Assembly: GCF_008364685.1 (NCBI RefSeq)
Contig: NZ_VTTL01000010.1
Location: 124,001 to 188,000, forward strand
Direction: 5' to 3'
Length of the DNA: 64,000 bases
Source of the DNA: Xanthobacter oligotrophicus
GTDB lineage: Bacteria; Pseudomonadota; Alphaproteobacteria; Rhizobiales; Xanthobacteraceae
Shown: positions 21,514 to 31,160 of the stretch, one piece after another
How positions within the stretch are numbered: position 1 is the stretch's first letter
Layout: every line of letters starts with the position of its first letter
Notes under the pieces: model-generated
Seen by the model: the letters and a program-made list of their open reading frames with translations, nothing else
Databases searched by the model: none
Told to the model about the DNA's origin: nothing
Made by a program: the position numbers and the translations under genes

Positions 21514-22788
21514 ATGCGTATTTCCAGCGAGACTCACGGGCATAATGTCTTCGCGCGACTGGCGCTGATCGGGCTTGTGTCCGGTACGGTTGCCGGGTGC
21601 AGTGCGGACTCGACCCGGTTCCTGACGGATGGCTTCCCGCCCCAGCAGCAGGCGAATGCCGGCTATAGCGGCGGCTACCAGGGCCAGTCCGGCGGCGGAG
21701 ATGTCACCGGCTCCCTCGGCGCCGCGCCGTCCGGTCGGGTGGATGCCGTTCAGTTGCCCCCGCCCGGCCAGGGTGGCACGGGCATGCAGCCTTCTTCCTA
21801 CGCCGCTCCCGGCGCGGCCCAGCCGCTCTATGGCGCGTCGGGCTATGGCGCAACGGCGCCCGCCCCGGTGACCGCCTCCACCCGCCCGGCGGTGCCCGGA
21901 ACCCACGTGGTGGTCGGTGGCGAGACGCTGGCCTCCGTCGCCCGCATGTATGGCGTGACCCCGGCGGCGCTCGGCGCGGCCAACAATATTGCGCCGGGCA
22001 ACACGGTGCGCACCGGCCAGACCCTCGTCATTCCCCCCGGCGGCAACGGCGCCTCCCAGTCCCGCGCCGCCCAGGCTGCGGCCCAGCCGGCGCTCGCCGC
22101 CAAGCCGCCGCAGGTGGCTGCCGCGCCTAACACCCTGACTGTGCCGGGCAAGCCCGCCAGCCAGCCGGCGACGGTTGCCGCCAAGCCGCTGACGACCGCT
22201 CCGGTGCTGTCCCAGAACCTGACGCCGCCTCCGGCGTCGCCGGCTCCGGTCGTGACCGCGTCCGCCAAGCCGGCTCCCGCCACCAAGCCCGGAGCCGCTC
22301 CCACCCAGGCGGTCGCCAAGTCCTCCGCGCCCGAGCCCAAGGTGGAAACCGCTGCCAAAGTCACGCCCGCCGACGATGCGGACGACGGCCCCCGCGCTTC
22401 GGGCTCCGGTCCCCAGTTCCGCGCCCCGGTGCGCGGCCGCGTCATCGCCTCCTTCGGCCCCAAGCCGGGCGGCGCCCACAATGACGGCGTGAACTTCGCC
22501 GTGCCGGAAGGCACCGGCGTCCGCGCCGCCGAAGACGGCACGGTGGCCTATGCCGGCAACGAGCTGAAGGGCTACGGCAACCTCGTGCTGGTGAAGCATG
22601 CGGATGGCTATGTGACCGCCTATGCCCACAACAGCGAGCTGAACGTGAAGCGCGGTGACACCGTGCGGCGCGGCCAGATCATCGCCAAGGCGGGCCAGAG
22701 CGGCAACGTCAACTCGCCGCAGCTGCACTTCGAGATCCGCAAGGGTTCCACCGCCGTGGACCCGAGCCGCTACGTGGCCGGCCTCTGA
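21514..22788 (+). CDS. LysM / degenerate LytM (M23) lipoprotein, NlpD-like
   Basis: The 424-residue product is a lipoprotein (signal peptide ending in TVAGC), followed by a Gly/Pro/Gln-rich linker, one LysM domain (about 128-175, THVVVGGETLASVARMYGV), a long Pro/Ala/Lys linker and a C-terminal LytM domain (about 305-420). The metal ligands of active M23 peptidases are lost: the HxxxD site reads NDGVN and the HxH site reads QLH. E. coli NlpD is degenerate at comparable positions and activates an amidase rather than cutting peptidoglycan, so an amidase-activator role is inferred. ATG 21514 gives a canonical lipoprotein signal; ATG 21484 would add ten residues. A strong terminator follows. Confidence 0.85.
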   Translation: MRISSETHGHNVFARLALIGLVSGTVAGCSADSTRFLTDGFPPQQQANAGYSGGYQGQSGGGDVTGSLGAAPSGRVDAVQLPPPGQGGTGMQPSSYAAPGAAQPLYGASGYGATAPAPVTASTRPAVPGTHVVVGGETLASVARMYGVTPAALGAANNIAPGNTVRTGQTLVIPPGGNGASQSRAAQAAAQPALAAKPPQVAAAPNTLTVPGKPASQPATVAAKPLTTAPVLSQNLTPPPASPAPVVTASAKPAPATKPGAAPTQAVAKSSAPEPKVETAAKVTPADDADDGPRASGSGPQFRAPVRGRVIASFGPKPGGAHNDGVNFAVPEGTGVRAAEDGTVAYAGNELKGYGNLVLVKHADGYVTAYAHNSELNVKRGDTVRRGQIIAKAGQSGNVNSPQLHFEIRKGSTAVDPSRYVAGL

Positions 22789-22811
22789 GCCGACCGGAAA
22801 TTCTCCTGACG

Positions 22812-22836
22812 ACGGCCGGGCTTGCCCGGCCGTTTT
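22812..22836 (+). terminator. Rho-independent terminator after the NlpD-like gene
   Basis: ACGGCCGGGC (22812-22821) pairs with GCCCGGCCGT (22824-22833) and is followed by a T run. It lies 24 bases past the stop codon and separates this gene from nagZ. Confidence 0.85.
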
Positions 22837-22940
22837 CATGTCCGGGATCCCGTTTCCGGCATGGACGGACGGGGAGGGGCGTGGTGCCGGCGCGCCTTCC
22901 CGAACTTGACGGCGCTTCCCCCCGCTTATAGGCCCAGCAT

Positions 22941-23954
22941 ATGACCTCCCGCGCCTTCATCGCCGGCTGCGCCGGTCCGCACCTGACCCCAGACGAGCGC
23001 GCCTTCTTCGCGGATGCCGCGCCGTGGGGTTTCATCCTGTTCGCGCGCAATGTGGAGACGCCGGACCAGGTCCGCGCCCTCGTTGCGGATTTGCGCGCGG
23101 CGGTGGGCTGGCAGGCGCCGGTGCTGATCGATCAGGAAGGCGGGCGCGTGCAGCGCCTCAGGCCCCCCCACTGGCCGGAATATCCGCCGGCCGAGCCGTT
23201 CGGCGCGCTCTACCTGAGCGACCCCGTGGCGGCGCTGGAGGCGGTGCGGCTCAATTCCCGCGCCATCGCGGCCGACCTCTACGCCCTCGGCATCGACGTG
23301 GACTGCCTGCCCTGCGCCGACCTGCGGCACCCGGACGGCCACGGCATCATCGGCAACCGGGCCTATGGCACCGCGCCCGAGCCGGTGGCCGCCCTCGCCC
23401 GCGCGGCGGCGGTGGGGCTGCTGGAAGGCGGCGTGCTGCCGGTGCTCAAGCACATTCCCGGCCATGGCCGCGCCCCGGCCGACAGCCACGAGCGGCTGCC
23501 GGTGGTCACCGCTCCCCGTGCCGAGCTGGAGGCGGCGGACTTCGCCGCCTTCCGTGCGTTGGCCGACCTCCCCCTCGGCATGACCGCTCACGTGGTCTAT
23601 GCCGACATCGATCCGGATCGGCCCGCCACCACCTCGCCGAAGGTGATGGATGAGGTGATCCGCGGCAGCATCGGATTTACCGGCCTGCTCATGAGCGACG
23701 ACCTCTCCATGGGGGCGCTCGCCGGCGACATGGCGACCCGTGGCCGCGACGCCCTTGCCGCCGGCTGCGACCTGCTGCTCCATTGCAACGGTCGCCTGGA
23801 TGAGATGACCATCGTGGCCAGCGTGTCGCCCCGGCTGTCGGGTGTCGCACAGGAGCGGGCGGAGCGCGCCCTGGCCCTGCGCCAGCCTCCGGCGGAGGTG
23901 GACGCCGCGGCCCTGCGAGCGACCGTCGCTGCGCGCATCCGGCAGGTTGCCTGA
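22941..23954 (+). CDS. nagZ: Beta-N-acetylhexosaminidase NagZ
   Basis: NagZ (GH3) removes GlcNAc from anhydromuropeptides in cytoplasmic peptidoglycan recycling and so shapes AmpC-inducer pools. The 337 residues include WGFILFARNVETPDQVRAL, APVLIDQEGGRVQRLR, the signature KHIPGHGRAPADSHERLPV with the catalytic His/Asp dyad, and the nucleophile motif LLMSDDLSMGAL. There is no signal peptide, consistent with a cytoplasmic enzyme. Two bases separate it from scpA, the usual rhizobial nagZ-scpA-scpB arrangement. Confidence 0.97.
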   Translation: MTSRAFIAGCAGPHLTPDERAFFADAAPWGFILFARNVETPDQVRALVADLRAAVGWQAPVLIDQEGGRVQRLRPPHWPEYPPAEPFGALYLSDPVAALEAVRLNSRAIAADLYALGIDVDCLPCADLRHPDGHGIIGNRAYGTAPEPVAALARAAAVGLLEGGVLPVLKHIPGHGRAPADSHERLPVVTAPRAELEAADFAAFRALADLPLGMTAHVVYADIDPDRPATTSPKVMDEVIRGSIGFTGLLMSDDLSMGALAGDMATRGRDALAAGCDLLLHCNGRLDEMTIVASVSPRLSGVAQERAERALALRQPPAEVDAAALRATVAARIRQVA

Positions 23955-23956
23955 CC

Positions 23957-24805
23957 ATGGCGGGCGAGGTCGCACCGGACCCCTTCGAGGCTGGCGCCGA
24001 CCGCGTCGAGCCCGGGTCCGGCGAGGCCTTCATGGTGGATGTGGACGGCTTCGAGGGTCCCCTCGACCTGCTGCTGGCCCTCGCCCGCACCCAGAAGGTG
24101 GACCTCACCCGCATCTCCATCCTGGCGCTGGCGGACCAGTATCTCACCTTCATCGAGGAAGCGCGGCGCGGCCGGCTGGAACTGGCCGCCGACTATCTGG
24201 TGATGGCCGCCTGGCTCGCCTACCTCAAATCCCGCCTGCTGCTGCCGGCCCCGCCGCAGGAGGACGGGCCGAGCGCCGAGGAGCTGGCCGCCGCCTTCAC
24301 CCGGCGGCTGCGGCACCTGGAACGTATCCGCAAGGCGGCGCAGGAGCTGATGGCGCGCCCCCAGATGGGCCGGGACAGTTTTCCCCGCGCCGTGCCGCCG
24401 TCCTCGGGCGAGCCGCTCTACACCGTCTGGACCGCCACCATCTACGATCTCCTGTCGGCCTACGCCCGGCAGCGGCAGACGCAGGTGCTGTCCCATGTGA
24501 CGCTCAAGACGCGGGCCGTCTGGTCGCTGGCCGAGGCGCGTTCGCGTCTCGAGCGGCTGCTGGGCGCGGATGCCGTGGGCGAATGGATGCGGCTCGACCA
24601 ATTCCTGCTAGATTACATGGCTGAGCCCGAGCAGCGGGCGACCGCGCTCGCGTCGAGCTTTTCCGCCAGCCTGGAGATGGTGCGCGAAGGCATGCTGGAC
24701 ATCCGGCAGGATGCCCCCTTCGCTCCCCTGTGGCTGCGGTCGCGCCCGGCGGCGCCTGTGTTGCCGTTTGAGGCGCCGCATCCGGCGCCCGGAGAGGAGA
24801 CATGA
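23957..24805 (+). CDS. scpA: Segregation and condensation protein A
   Basis: ScpA is the kleisin subunit that bridges the SMC heads in chromosome condensation. The 282-residue protein shows the family N-terminus FEGPLDLLLALARTQKVDLTR, the helix LAADYLVMAAWLAYLKSRLLLP and the middle LERIRKAAQELMARPQMGRD typical of alphaproteobacterial ScpA. The C-terminal winged-helix (about 190-270) is less conserved. The gene ends in an ATGA overlap with scpB. The N-terminal 25 residues are Gly/Pro/Glu-rich and precede the conserved domain. No smc gene lies in the window. Confidence 0.93.
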   Translation: MAGEVAPDPFEAGADRVEPGSGEAFMVDVDGFEGPLDLLLALARTQKVDLTRISILALADQYLTFIEEARRGRLELAADYLVMAAWLAYLKSRLLLPAPPQEDGPSAEELAAAFTRRLRHLERIRKAAQELMARPQMGRDSFPRAVPPSSGEPLYTVWTATIYDLLSAYARQRQTQVLSHVTLKTRAVWSLAEARSRLERLLGADAVGEWMRLDQFLLDYMAEPEQRATALASSFSASLEMVREGMLDIRQDAPFAPLWLRSRPAAPVLPFEAPHPAPGEET

Positions 24806-25530
24806 ACCGGCCTGCACCGCGCATCGACCTGTTCGACGTGCGTCCGGAGGATGAGCGTGCCTATGCCTTCGCGCGCGACCTGCGCGTGATCGAGGCGCTG
24901 CTCTTCACCTCCTCCGGGCCGGTGGATGCGCGCGCCCTGAAGCCGCATCTCTCCAAGGAGGCCGACCTTGGCGCGCTGATGGAGGCGCTGACGGCCGATT
25001 ATGCCCGGCGCGGCGTCAACATCCTGAAGGCCGCCGGCGGCTGGATGCTGCGCACCGCGCCGGACCTTGCCCGTGTGGTGGCCGGCCCCGTGCCCGAGGC
25101 GCGCAAGCTGTCGCGCGCCGCCGTCGAGGTGCTGGCCATCGTCGCCTATCACCAGCCGGTGACGCGGGCGGAGATCGAGGAGATCCGCGGTGTCTCCACC
25201 TCCAAGGGCACGCTGGACGTGCTGCTGGAGACCGGATGGGTGCGCCTGCGTGGCCGCCGCAAGGCGCCCGGCCGCCCGGTGACCTACGGCACCACGCCGG
25301 CCTTCCTCGTCCAGTTCGGCCTCGACGCAGTGCAGGACCTGCCGGGGCTCGACGAGATGAAGGGCGCCGGCCTCATCGACGGGCGCCTGCCGGCGGGCTT
25401 CGCCATGCCGCTGCCTTCCGATGACCCTTCGCTCAGGGAGGACGAGGAGGCGCTGGAGCCGGAGGCCCTCGATTTCACCCTTTCCCCACCCCCGGACGAG
25501 GACGATTCGGACACGCCCGCCGAGGTTTGA
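24802..25530 (+). CDS. scpB: Segregation and condensation protein B
   Basis: ScpB is the small winged-helix partner that stabilises ScpA in the SMC complex. Of 242 residues, about 25-205 carry two winged-helix domains, with LRVIEALLFTSSGPVDARAL, GWMLRTAPDLARVV, KLSRAAVEVLAIVAYHQPVTRAEIEEIRG and RPVTYGTTPAFLVQFGL as signatures. The C-terminal about 40 residues are acidic and likely disordered. The start overlaps scpA. Two hairpins fill the following 115-base gap, which probably ends the nagZ-scpAB transcript. Confidence 0.95.
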   Translation: MNRPAPRIDLFDVRPEDERAYAFARDLRVIEALLFTSSGPVDARALKPHLSKEADLGALMEALTADYARRGVNILKAAGGWMLRTAPDLARVVAGPVPEARKLSRAAVEVLAIVAYHQPVTRAEIEEIRGVSTSKGTLDVLLETGWVRLRGRRKAPGRPVTYGTTPAFLVQFGLDAVQDLPGLDEMKGAGLIDGRLPAGFAMPLPSDDPSLREDEEALEPEALDFTLSPPPDEDDSDTPAEV

Positions 25531-25536
25531 TACCAT

Positions 25537-25561
25537 CGGCATCGGTCTTCAACCGATGCCG
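25537..25561. repeat. Intergenic hairpin 1 after scpB
   Basis: CGGCATCGGT (25537-25546) pairs perfectly with ACCGATGCCG (25552-25561) around a five-base loop. It starts six bases after the scpB stop. There is no T run, so it may be an mRNA-end stabiliser or part of a repeat rather than a simple terminator. Confidence 0.6.
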
Positions 25562-25592
25562 AGTGGGTACGCTCAAGCGCCGCGCGGGCTTG

Positions 25593-25627
25593 ACCAATGC
25601 CCGTGAGTCAAGCTCACGGGCATTGGT
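25593..25627. repeat. Intergenic hairpin 2, 15-bp perfect inverted repeat before the ABC ATPase
   Basis: ACCAATGCCCGTGAG (25593-25607) and its exact complement (25613-25627) flank the loop TCAAG. The structure ends 18 bases before the preferred GTG start of the ATPase gene, leaving the ribosome-binding site just outside. It could be a terminator-like structure, a repeat element or an operator. Confidence 0.65.
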
Positions 25628-25645
25628 ATGAGAGGAAGAGTTCCG

Positions 25646-26749
25646 GTGCTGATCGACGACATCGTGGAGACCAATTCCGTGCGCAGCCGCACGCCTGCCG
25701 CCATCGCCAAGGGCCTCGCCTTCGATGCCGTGGAACTCGCCTATGGCGGCGTGCCGGCCGTGAAGGGCGTGAGTCTTGCCGTGAAGCCGGGGGAGGTCTT
25801 GTGCCTGCTCGGCCAGTCGGGCTGCGGCAAGACCTCGCTGCTGCGCCTCGCCGCCGGCATCGAGCGGCCGGACCGGGGCCGCATCCTCATCGACGGCGAG
25901 GCGGTGGCCGGGCAGGGGGCCTTCGTGCCGCCGGAGCGGCGGGGCGTGGGGCTGGTGTTCCAGGACTATGCGCTGTTTCCCCACCTCACCAATCTGGAGA
26001 ACGTGCTGTTCGGCCTCGGCGGCCTGAAGCGGGCCGAGGCCGAGCGCGAGGCGCGCCTGGCGCTGGCCCGCGTGGACCTCGCCGACCTCGCCGACGCCTA
26101 TCCCCATGAACTCTCCGGTGGCCAGCAGCAGCGCATCGCGCTCGCCCGCGCCATGGCGCCGCGCCCGGGCATCCTGTTGCTGGACGAACCGTTCTCCGGC
26201 CTCGACAAGCGCCTGCGCGACCAGGTCCGCGCCGATACGCTGGCGGTGCTGCGCGACGCGAAGGCCACCGCCATCATCGTCACCCACGATCCGGAAGAGG
26301 CCATGCGGCTTGCCGACCGCATCGCGCTGCTCCGCAAGGGCGAGCTGGTGCAGCTTGGCCCGCCGGCGGAGCTGTATCGCCGCCCGGTGGACCTCGGCGT
26401 CGCCCGCTTCTTCTGCGAGCTGAACGAGATGGAGGCGGTGGCGCTGGACGGGCAGGTGGATACGCCACTGGGCCGCTTCGCCGCTCCCGTCGGGCAACAG
26501 GACGGCGAGGTGGTGGTGGCGGTGCGCCCGCAGGGCATCGCGCTTGCGCCCGCCGGCACCGGCATCGCCGGCCGGGTGGTGGAGCGGCGCTTCCTGGGCG
26601 AGCTCGATCTCGTGGAAGTGATCGTGGACGGTCTCGATCGCCCGCTTCTGATCCGCCTTCGGGATGCTGGCGCCGTGCGCAAGGGCGACGAGGTGGGGCT
26701 TGTGGTTGACCCCGCCGATGTCCTTGTTTTCGCCGCGGGCGGGGCCTAG
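25646..26749 (+). CDS. Orphan ABC transporter ATP-binding protein, Fbp/Pot-type importer
   Basis: This 367-residue ATPase has Walker A LLGQSGCGKTSLL, Q-loop FQDYALFPHLT, signature LSGGQQQRIALARAMA, Walker B ILLLDEPFSGLD and switch His ATAIIVTHDPEEAM, followed by a C-terminal TOBE-type regulatory domain (about 270-365). That layout matches importers of iron(III), polyamine or sulfate type. GTG 25646 has AGAGGAAGAG upstream, which is better than ATG 25628 inside the hairpin edge. No permease or binding-protein gene lies nearby, so the substrate is unknown and the partner components must be elsewhere. It separates scpAB from tatABC, which are often adjacent in rhizobia. Confidence 0.88.
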   Translation: MLIDDIVETNSVRSRTPAAIAKGLAFDAVELAYGGVPAVKGVSLAVKPGEVLCLLGQSGCGKTSLLRLAAGIERPDRGRILIDGEAVAGQGAFVPPERRGVGLVFQDYALFPHLTNLENVLFGLGGLKRAEAEREARLALARVDLADLADAYPHELSGGQQQRIALARAMAPRPGILLLDEPFSGLDKRLRDQVRADTLAVLRDAKATAIIVTHDPEEAMRLADRIALLRKGELVQLGPPAELYRRPVDLGVARFFCELNEMEAVALDGQVDTPLGRFAAPVGQQDGEVVVAVRPQGIALAPAGTGIAGRVVERRFLGELDLVEVIVDGLDRPLLIRLRDAGAVRKGDEVGLVVDPADVLVFAAGGA

Positions 26750-26829
26750 TGTCCCCCTCCGAGAAAATCCGTGCGCGAAAATCGCGCGAGGCGCGCTACG
26801 GCGCGAAAAGCTTCCTTGGAGGACGTTAA

Positions 26830-27066
26830 ATGGGTTCGCTGAGCATCTGGCACTGGATCGTGGTGCTGGCCGTGGTGCTCCTCCTGTTCGGTCGTGGCAA
26901 GATCTCCGATCTCATGGGCGACGTGGCGAAGGGCATCAAGTCCTTCAAGAAGGGCCTGGCGGAGGACGACGAACCGGCGAAGACCCCGGCCGCCCCGCCC
27001 GAGGCGCCGCGCCCCCTTCCGCACCAGACATCGAGCGCCGCCGAGGCCGAGAAGAAGCCCGTCTGA
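26830..27066 (+). CDS. tatA: Twin-arginine translocase subunit TatA
   Basis: TatA forms the variable pore of the folded-protein export system. The 78-residue protein has one N-terminal membrane helix ([16 protein letters not shown]), the hinge, and the amphipathic helix [21 protein letters not shown], then a charged Pro/Ala-rich tail. GGAGGA lies eight bases before the ATG. It leads the tatA-tatB-tatC run, with 60 bases before tatB. Confidence 0.96.
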   Translation: MGSLSIWHWIVVLAVVLLLFGRGKISDLMGDVAKGIKSFKKGLAEDDEPAKTPAAPPEAPRPLPHQTSSAAEAEKKPV

Positions 27067-27126
27067 CGACGGGCTCCCCTTAACCCTTGAGGAGGGCGGC
27101 GGCGGGTCCGCCGGGTTCAGGCGCTC

Positions 27127-27636
27127 ATGTTCGAAATCGGCTGGTCCGAGCTGATGCTGATCGGCATTGTCGCGCTGATCGTCATCGGCCCTAAAGAGTT
27201 GCCTTCGGTGCTGCGCACCGTCGGCCGCACCGTCACCAAGGTGCGCCGCATGGCCGGCGAGTTCCAGGGCCAGTTCCAGGAGGCCCTGCGCGAGGCCGAC
27301 CTTGCGGACATGCGCAAGGAAATCTCCGACGTCACCGAGAGCGCCCGCTCCACGCTGGCCACCTCGGAGATGTTCGACCCGTTGCGCTCCATCCGCGAGG
27401 AAATCCGCACCACGGTGGAGGGCGGCAATCCGCCGCCCAAGGCGCCCGAGACGCCGGCCGTGGACGCCTCTTCGGCGCCGCTGGAGCTGCCTGCCGCCGC
27501 GTCTGAGGCGGTTCCCGATCCTATGGCCGCGATCCGCGACGAAATCCGCCGCATGGTGGAGGCCGGATCGCCGCCTGCGGCACCCGCCGAACCCGTTTCC
27601 GCCCCCGCCGCCGGTGAGACCAAGAGCGCGTCATGA
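27127..27636 (+). CDS. tatB: Twin-arginine translocase subunit TatB
   Basis: TatB works with TatC to receive twin-arginine precursors. The 169 residues start with the family signature [34 protein letters not shown] (one helix, conserved Glu and Pro), continue in a long amphipathic helix (about 25-70) and end in a Pro/Ala/Glu-rich tail. The stop overlaps the tatC start as ATGA, so the subunits are coupled. Confidence 0.96.
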   Translation: MFEIGWSELMLIGIVALIVIGPKELPSVLRTVGRTVTKVRRMAGEFQGQFQEALREADLADMRKEISDVTESARSTLATSEMFDPLRSIREEIRTTVEGGNPPPKAPETPAVDASSAPLELPAAASEAVPDPMAAIRDEIRRMVEAGSPPAAPAEPVSAPAAGETKSAS

Positions 27637-28442
27637 GCGACGAGGACGAAATCGACGCCTCCAAGGCCCCGCTCATCGAGCACCTCATTGAACTGCGGTC
27701 GCGGCTCATCAAGTCGCTGATCGCGTTCCTGATCGCCTTCTTCATCTGCTTCATGTTTGCCAAGCAGATCTACAATATCCTGTTGTGGCCCTATGAGTTT
27801 GCATCCGGCTTCGCGCCGGGCATCAAACTCATCTACACGGCGCCGCAGGAGTTTTTGTTCACCCAGATCAAGCTCGGCATGTTCGGGGCGGCGTTCATCT
27901 CGTTCCCGGTTGTGGCGACGCAGGTCTACATGTTCGTGGCGCCAGGCCTCTACAAGCACGAGAAGAACGCCTTCCGGCCCTATCTGGTGGCGACCCCCAT
28001 CTGCTTCCTCATCGGCGCGGCGTTCGTCTATTTCATCGCCATGCCGCTGGCGATGAAATACTTTCTCGCCATGCAGCAGACCGGCGGCGACGGAAGGGCG
28101 GAAATCTCGCTTCTGCCGCGCGTGTCGGAATATCTGTCCCTCATCACCACGCTCATCCTCGCCTTCGGCATCTGCTTTCAGCTTCCGGTCATCCTGACGC
28201 TGCTGGGGCAGATCGGGGTGGTGACGCAGGACATGCTGCGCAAGGCCCGCCGCTACGCCATCGTCGGCGTGTTCATCGCGGCGGCGGTGCTCACCCCGCC
28301 GGATGTGATCAGCCAGCTCTCCCTTGCCCTGCCGACGCTGCTTCTCTACGAGGTGTCGGTCTATCTGGTGGGCATCGTCGAGAAGCGGCGGCTGGCGGCA
28401 GAGGCGGCGCGCAACGCGGCCGACGCCGCGACAGCCGACTGA
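27633..28442 (+). CDS. tatC: Twin-arginine translocase subunit TatC
   Basis: TatC is the multispanning receptor for twin-arginine signal peptides. It is 269 residues with six membrane helices and the family segments [33 protein letters not shown] and [15 protein letters not shown], the last with the conserved FxLP region. The C-terminus is a short basic/Ala-rich tail. A 210-base gap holding a dispersed palindromic repeat follows before serS. Confidence 0.97.
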   Translation: MSDEDEIDASKAPLIEHLIELRSRLIKSLIAFLIAFFICFMFAKQIYNILLWPYEFASGFAPGIKLIYTAPQEFLFTQIKLGMFGAAFISFPVVATQVYMFVAPGLYKHEKNAFRPYLVATPICFLIGAAFVYFIAMPLAMKYFLAMQQTGGDGRAEISLLPRVSEYLSLITTLILAFGICFQLPVILTLLGQIGVVTQDMLRKARRYAIVGVFIAAAVLTPPDVISQLSLALPTLLLYEVSVYLVGIVEKRRLAAEAARNAADAATAD

Positions 28443-28499
28443 CGGCGGGGCTTCCGGATCGTTGGAATTTTCTGGGCGCGCGGTGGTTCTCCCCCCATG

Positions 28500-30161
<1,662 letters not shown>

Positions 30162-30194
30162 GGGCGGCCCTCGCTTGAGGACGCCCGCGATACC

Positions 30195-30312
30195 ACCGTC
30201 GTCCCCCGGCTTGACCGGGGGACCCACCCCTCCGCGACACAAGTGACAGACGCCGAACAGCCTGCGCGTCGGCCCCATGGATCCCCCGGTCAAGCCGGGG
30301 GATGACGACGGT
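30195..30312. repeat. Dispersed palindromic intergenic repeat, copy 2
   Basis: The left arm starts ACCGTCGTC and contains CCCCCGGCTTGACCGGGGG; the right arm mirrors it with CCCCCGGTCAAGCCGGGGG and ends GACGACGGT. It has the same plan as the copy upstream of serS (two self-paired arms about 50 bases apart), but with CCCCCGG instead of GGCCGGG cores. It lies between serS and surE. Confidence 0.75.
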
Positions 30313-30374
30313 TCTGGGCTAGGCGCCGGTTGCGGCGTTCGTCGGCTGCGACATCAAGCTACGGAAAAGGTCCC

Positions 30375-31142
30375 ATGCGCATCCTGGTCACCAATGACGA
30401 CGGCATCCACGCGGCGGGCCTCGAGGCCTGCGTCCGCATCGCCCAGAGCTTCACCGACGACGTGTGGGTGGTGGCGCCAGAGTTCGACCAGTCCGGCGTC
30501 GCCCACTCCCTGTCGCTCAGCGATCCCCTGCGCCTGCGGCAGGTGGAGGAGCGCCGCTACGCGGTGAAGGGCACGCCCACGGACTGCGTGATCATGGCGG
30601 TGCGGCACATCCTCGCCGACAATCCGCCCGACCTCGTGCTCTCCGGCGTCAACCGGGGCCAGAACATCGCCGAGGACGTGAGCTATTCCGGCACCGTGGC
30701 GGGCGCCATCGAGGGCACCATCCTGGGCATTCCCTCCATCGCCCTGTCGCAGGCCTTCGGCATCAAGACCCGCGAGAATCCCAACTACATCACCGCCGAG
30801 ACCCACGCGCCCAAGATCATCCGCACCCTTTTGGGCGAGGGCATTCCCCCCGGCATCGTGATGAATGTGAACTTTCCGGATCGCGCGCCGGACGAGATCA
30901 CCGGCATCGCCGCCACCTTCCAGGGCAAGCGCGACCAGCGCCTCATGCGCATCGACGAGCGGCGCGACGGGCGGGGCAATCCCTATTACTGGATCGCCTT
31001 CGAGCGCCGCATCTTCGAGACCTCACCGGGCTCGGACCTGCGGGCGCTGGACGAGGGCCGCATCTCCGTCACGCCGCTGCGCCTCGACATGACCGACGAG
31101 CCGCAGATGACGCGGCTCGCGCTGCTGTTCGACGCCAAGTAG
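30375..31142 (+). CDS. surE: 5'/3'-nucleotidase SurE
   Basis: SurE is a metal-dependent nucleoside monophosphatase tied to stationary-phase survival. The 255 residues open with MRILVTNDDGIHAAGLEA (metal-binding Asp pair), then VAPEFDQSGVAHSLSL, GTPTDCVIMAV, VLSGVNRGQNIAEDVSYSGTVAGA (Asn ligand) and a C-terminal SVTPLRLDMTD. ATG 30375 fits the family N-terminus exactly; the longer reading from 30330 runs into the repeat. It ends 18 bases from the convergent ispDF gene. Confidence 0.97.
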   Translation: MRILVTNDDGIHAAGLEACVRIAQSFTDDVWVVAPEFDQSGVAHSLSLSDPLRLRQVEERRYAVKGTPTDCVIMAVRHILADNPPDLVLSGVNRGQNIAEDVSYSGTVAGAIEGTILGIPSIALSQAFGIKTRENPNYITAETHAPKIIRTLLGEGIPPGIVMNVNFPDRAPDEITGIAATFQGKRDQRLMRIDERRDGRGNPYYWIAFERRIFETSPGSDLRALDEGRISVTPLRLDMTDEPQMTRLALLFDAK

Positions 31143-31160
31143 GGGCGGGGGCAGGGGCGT

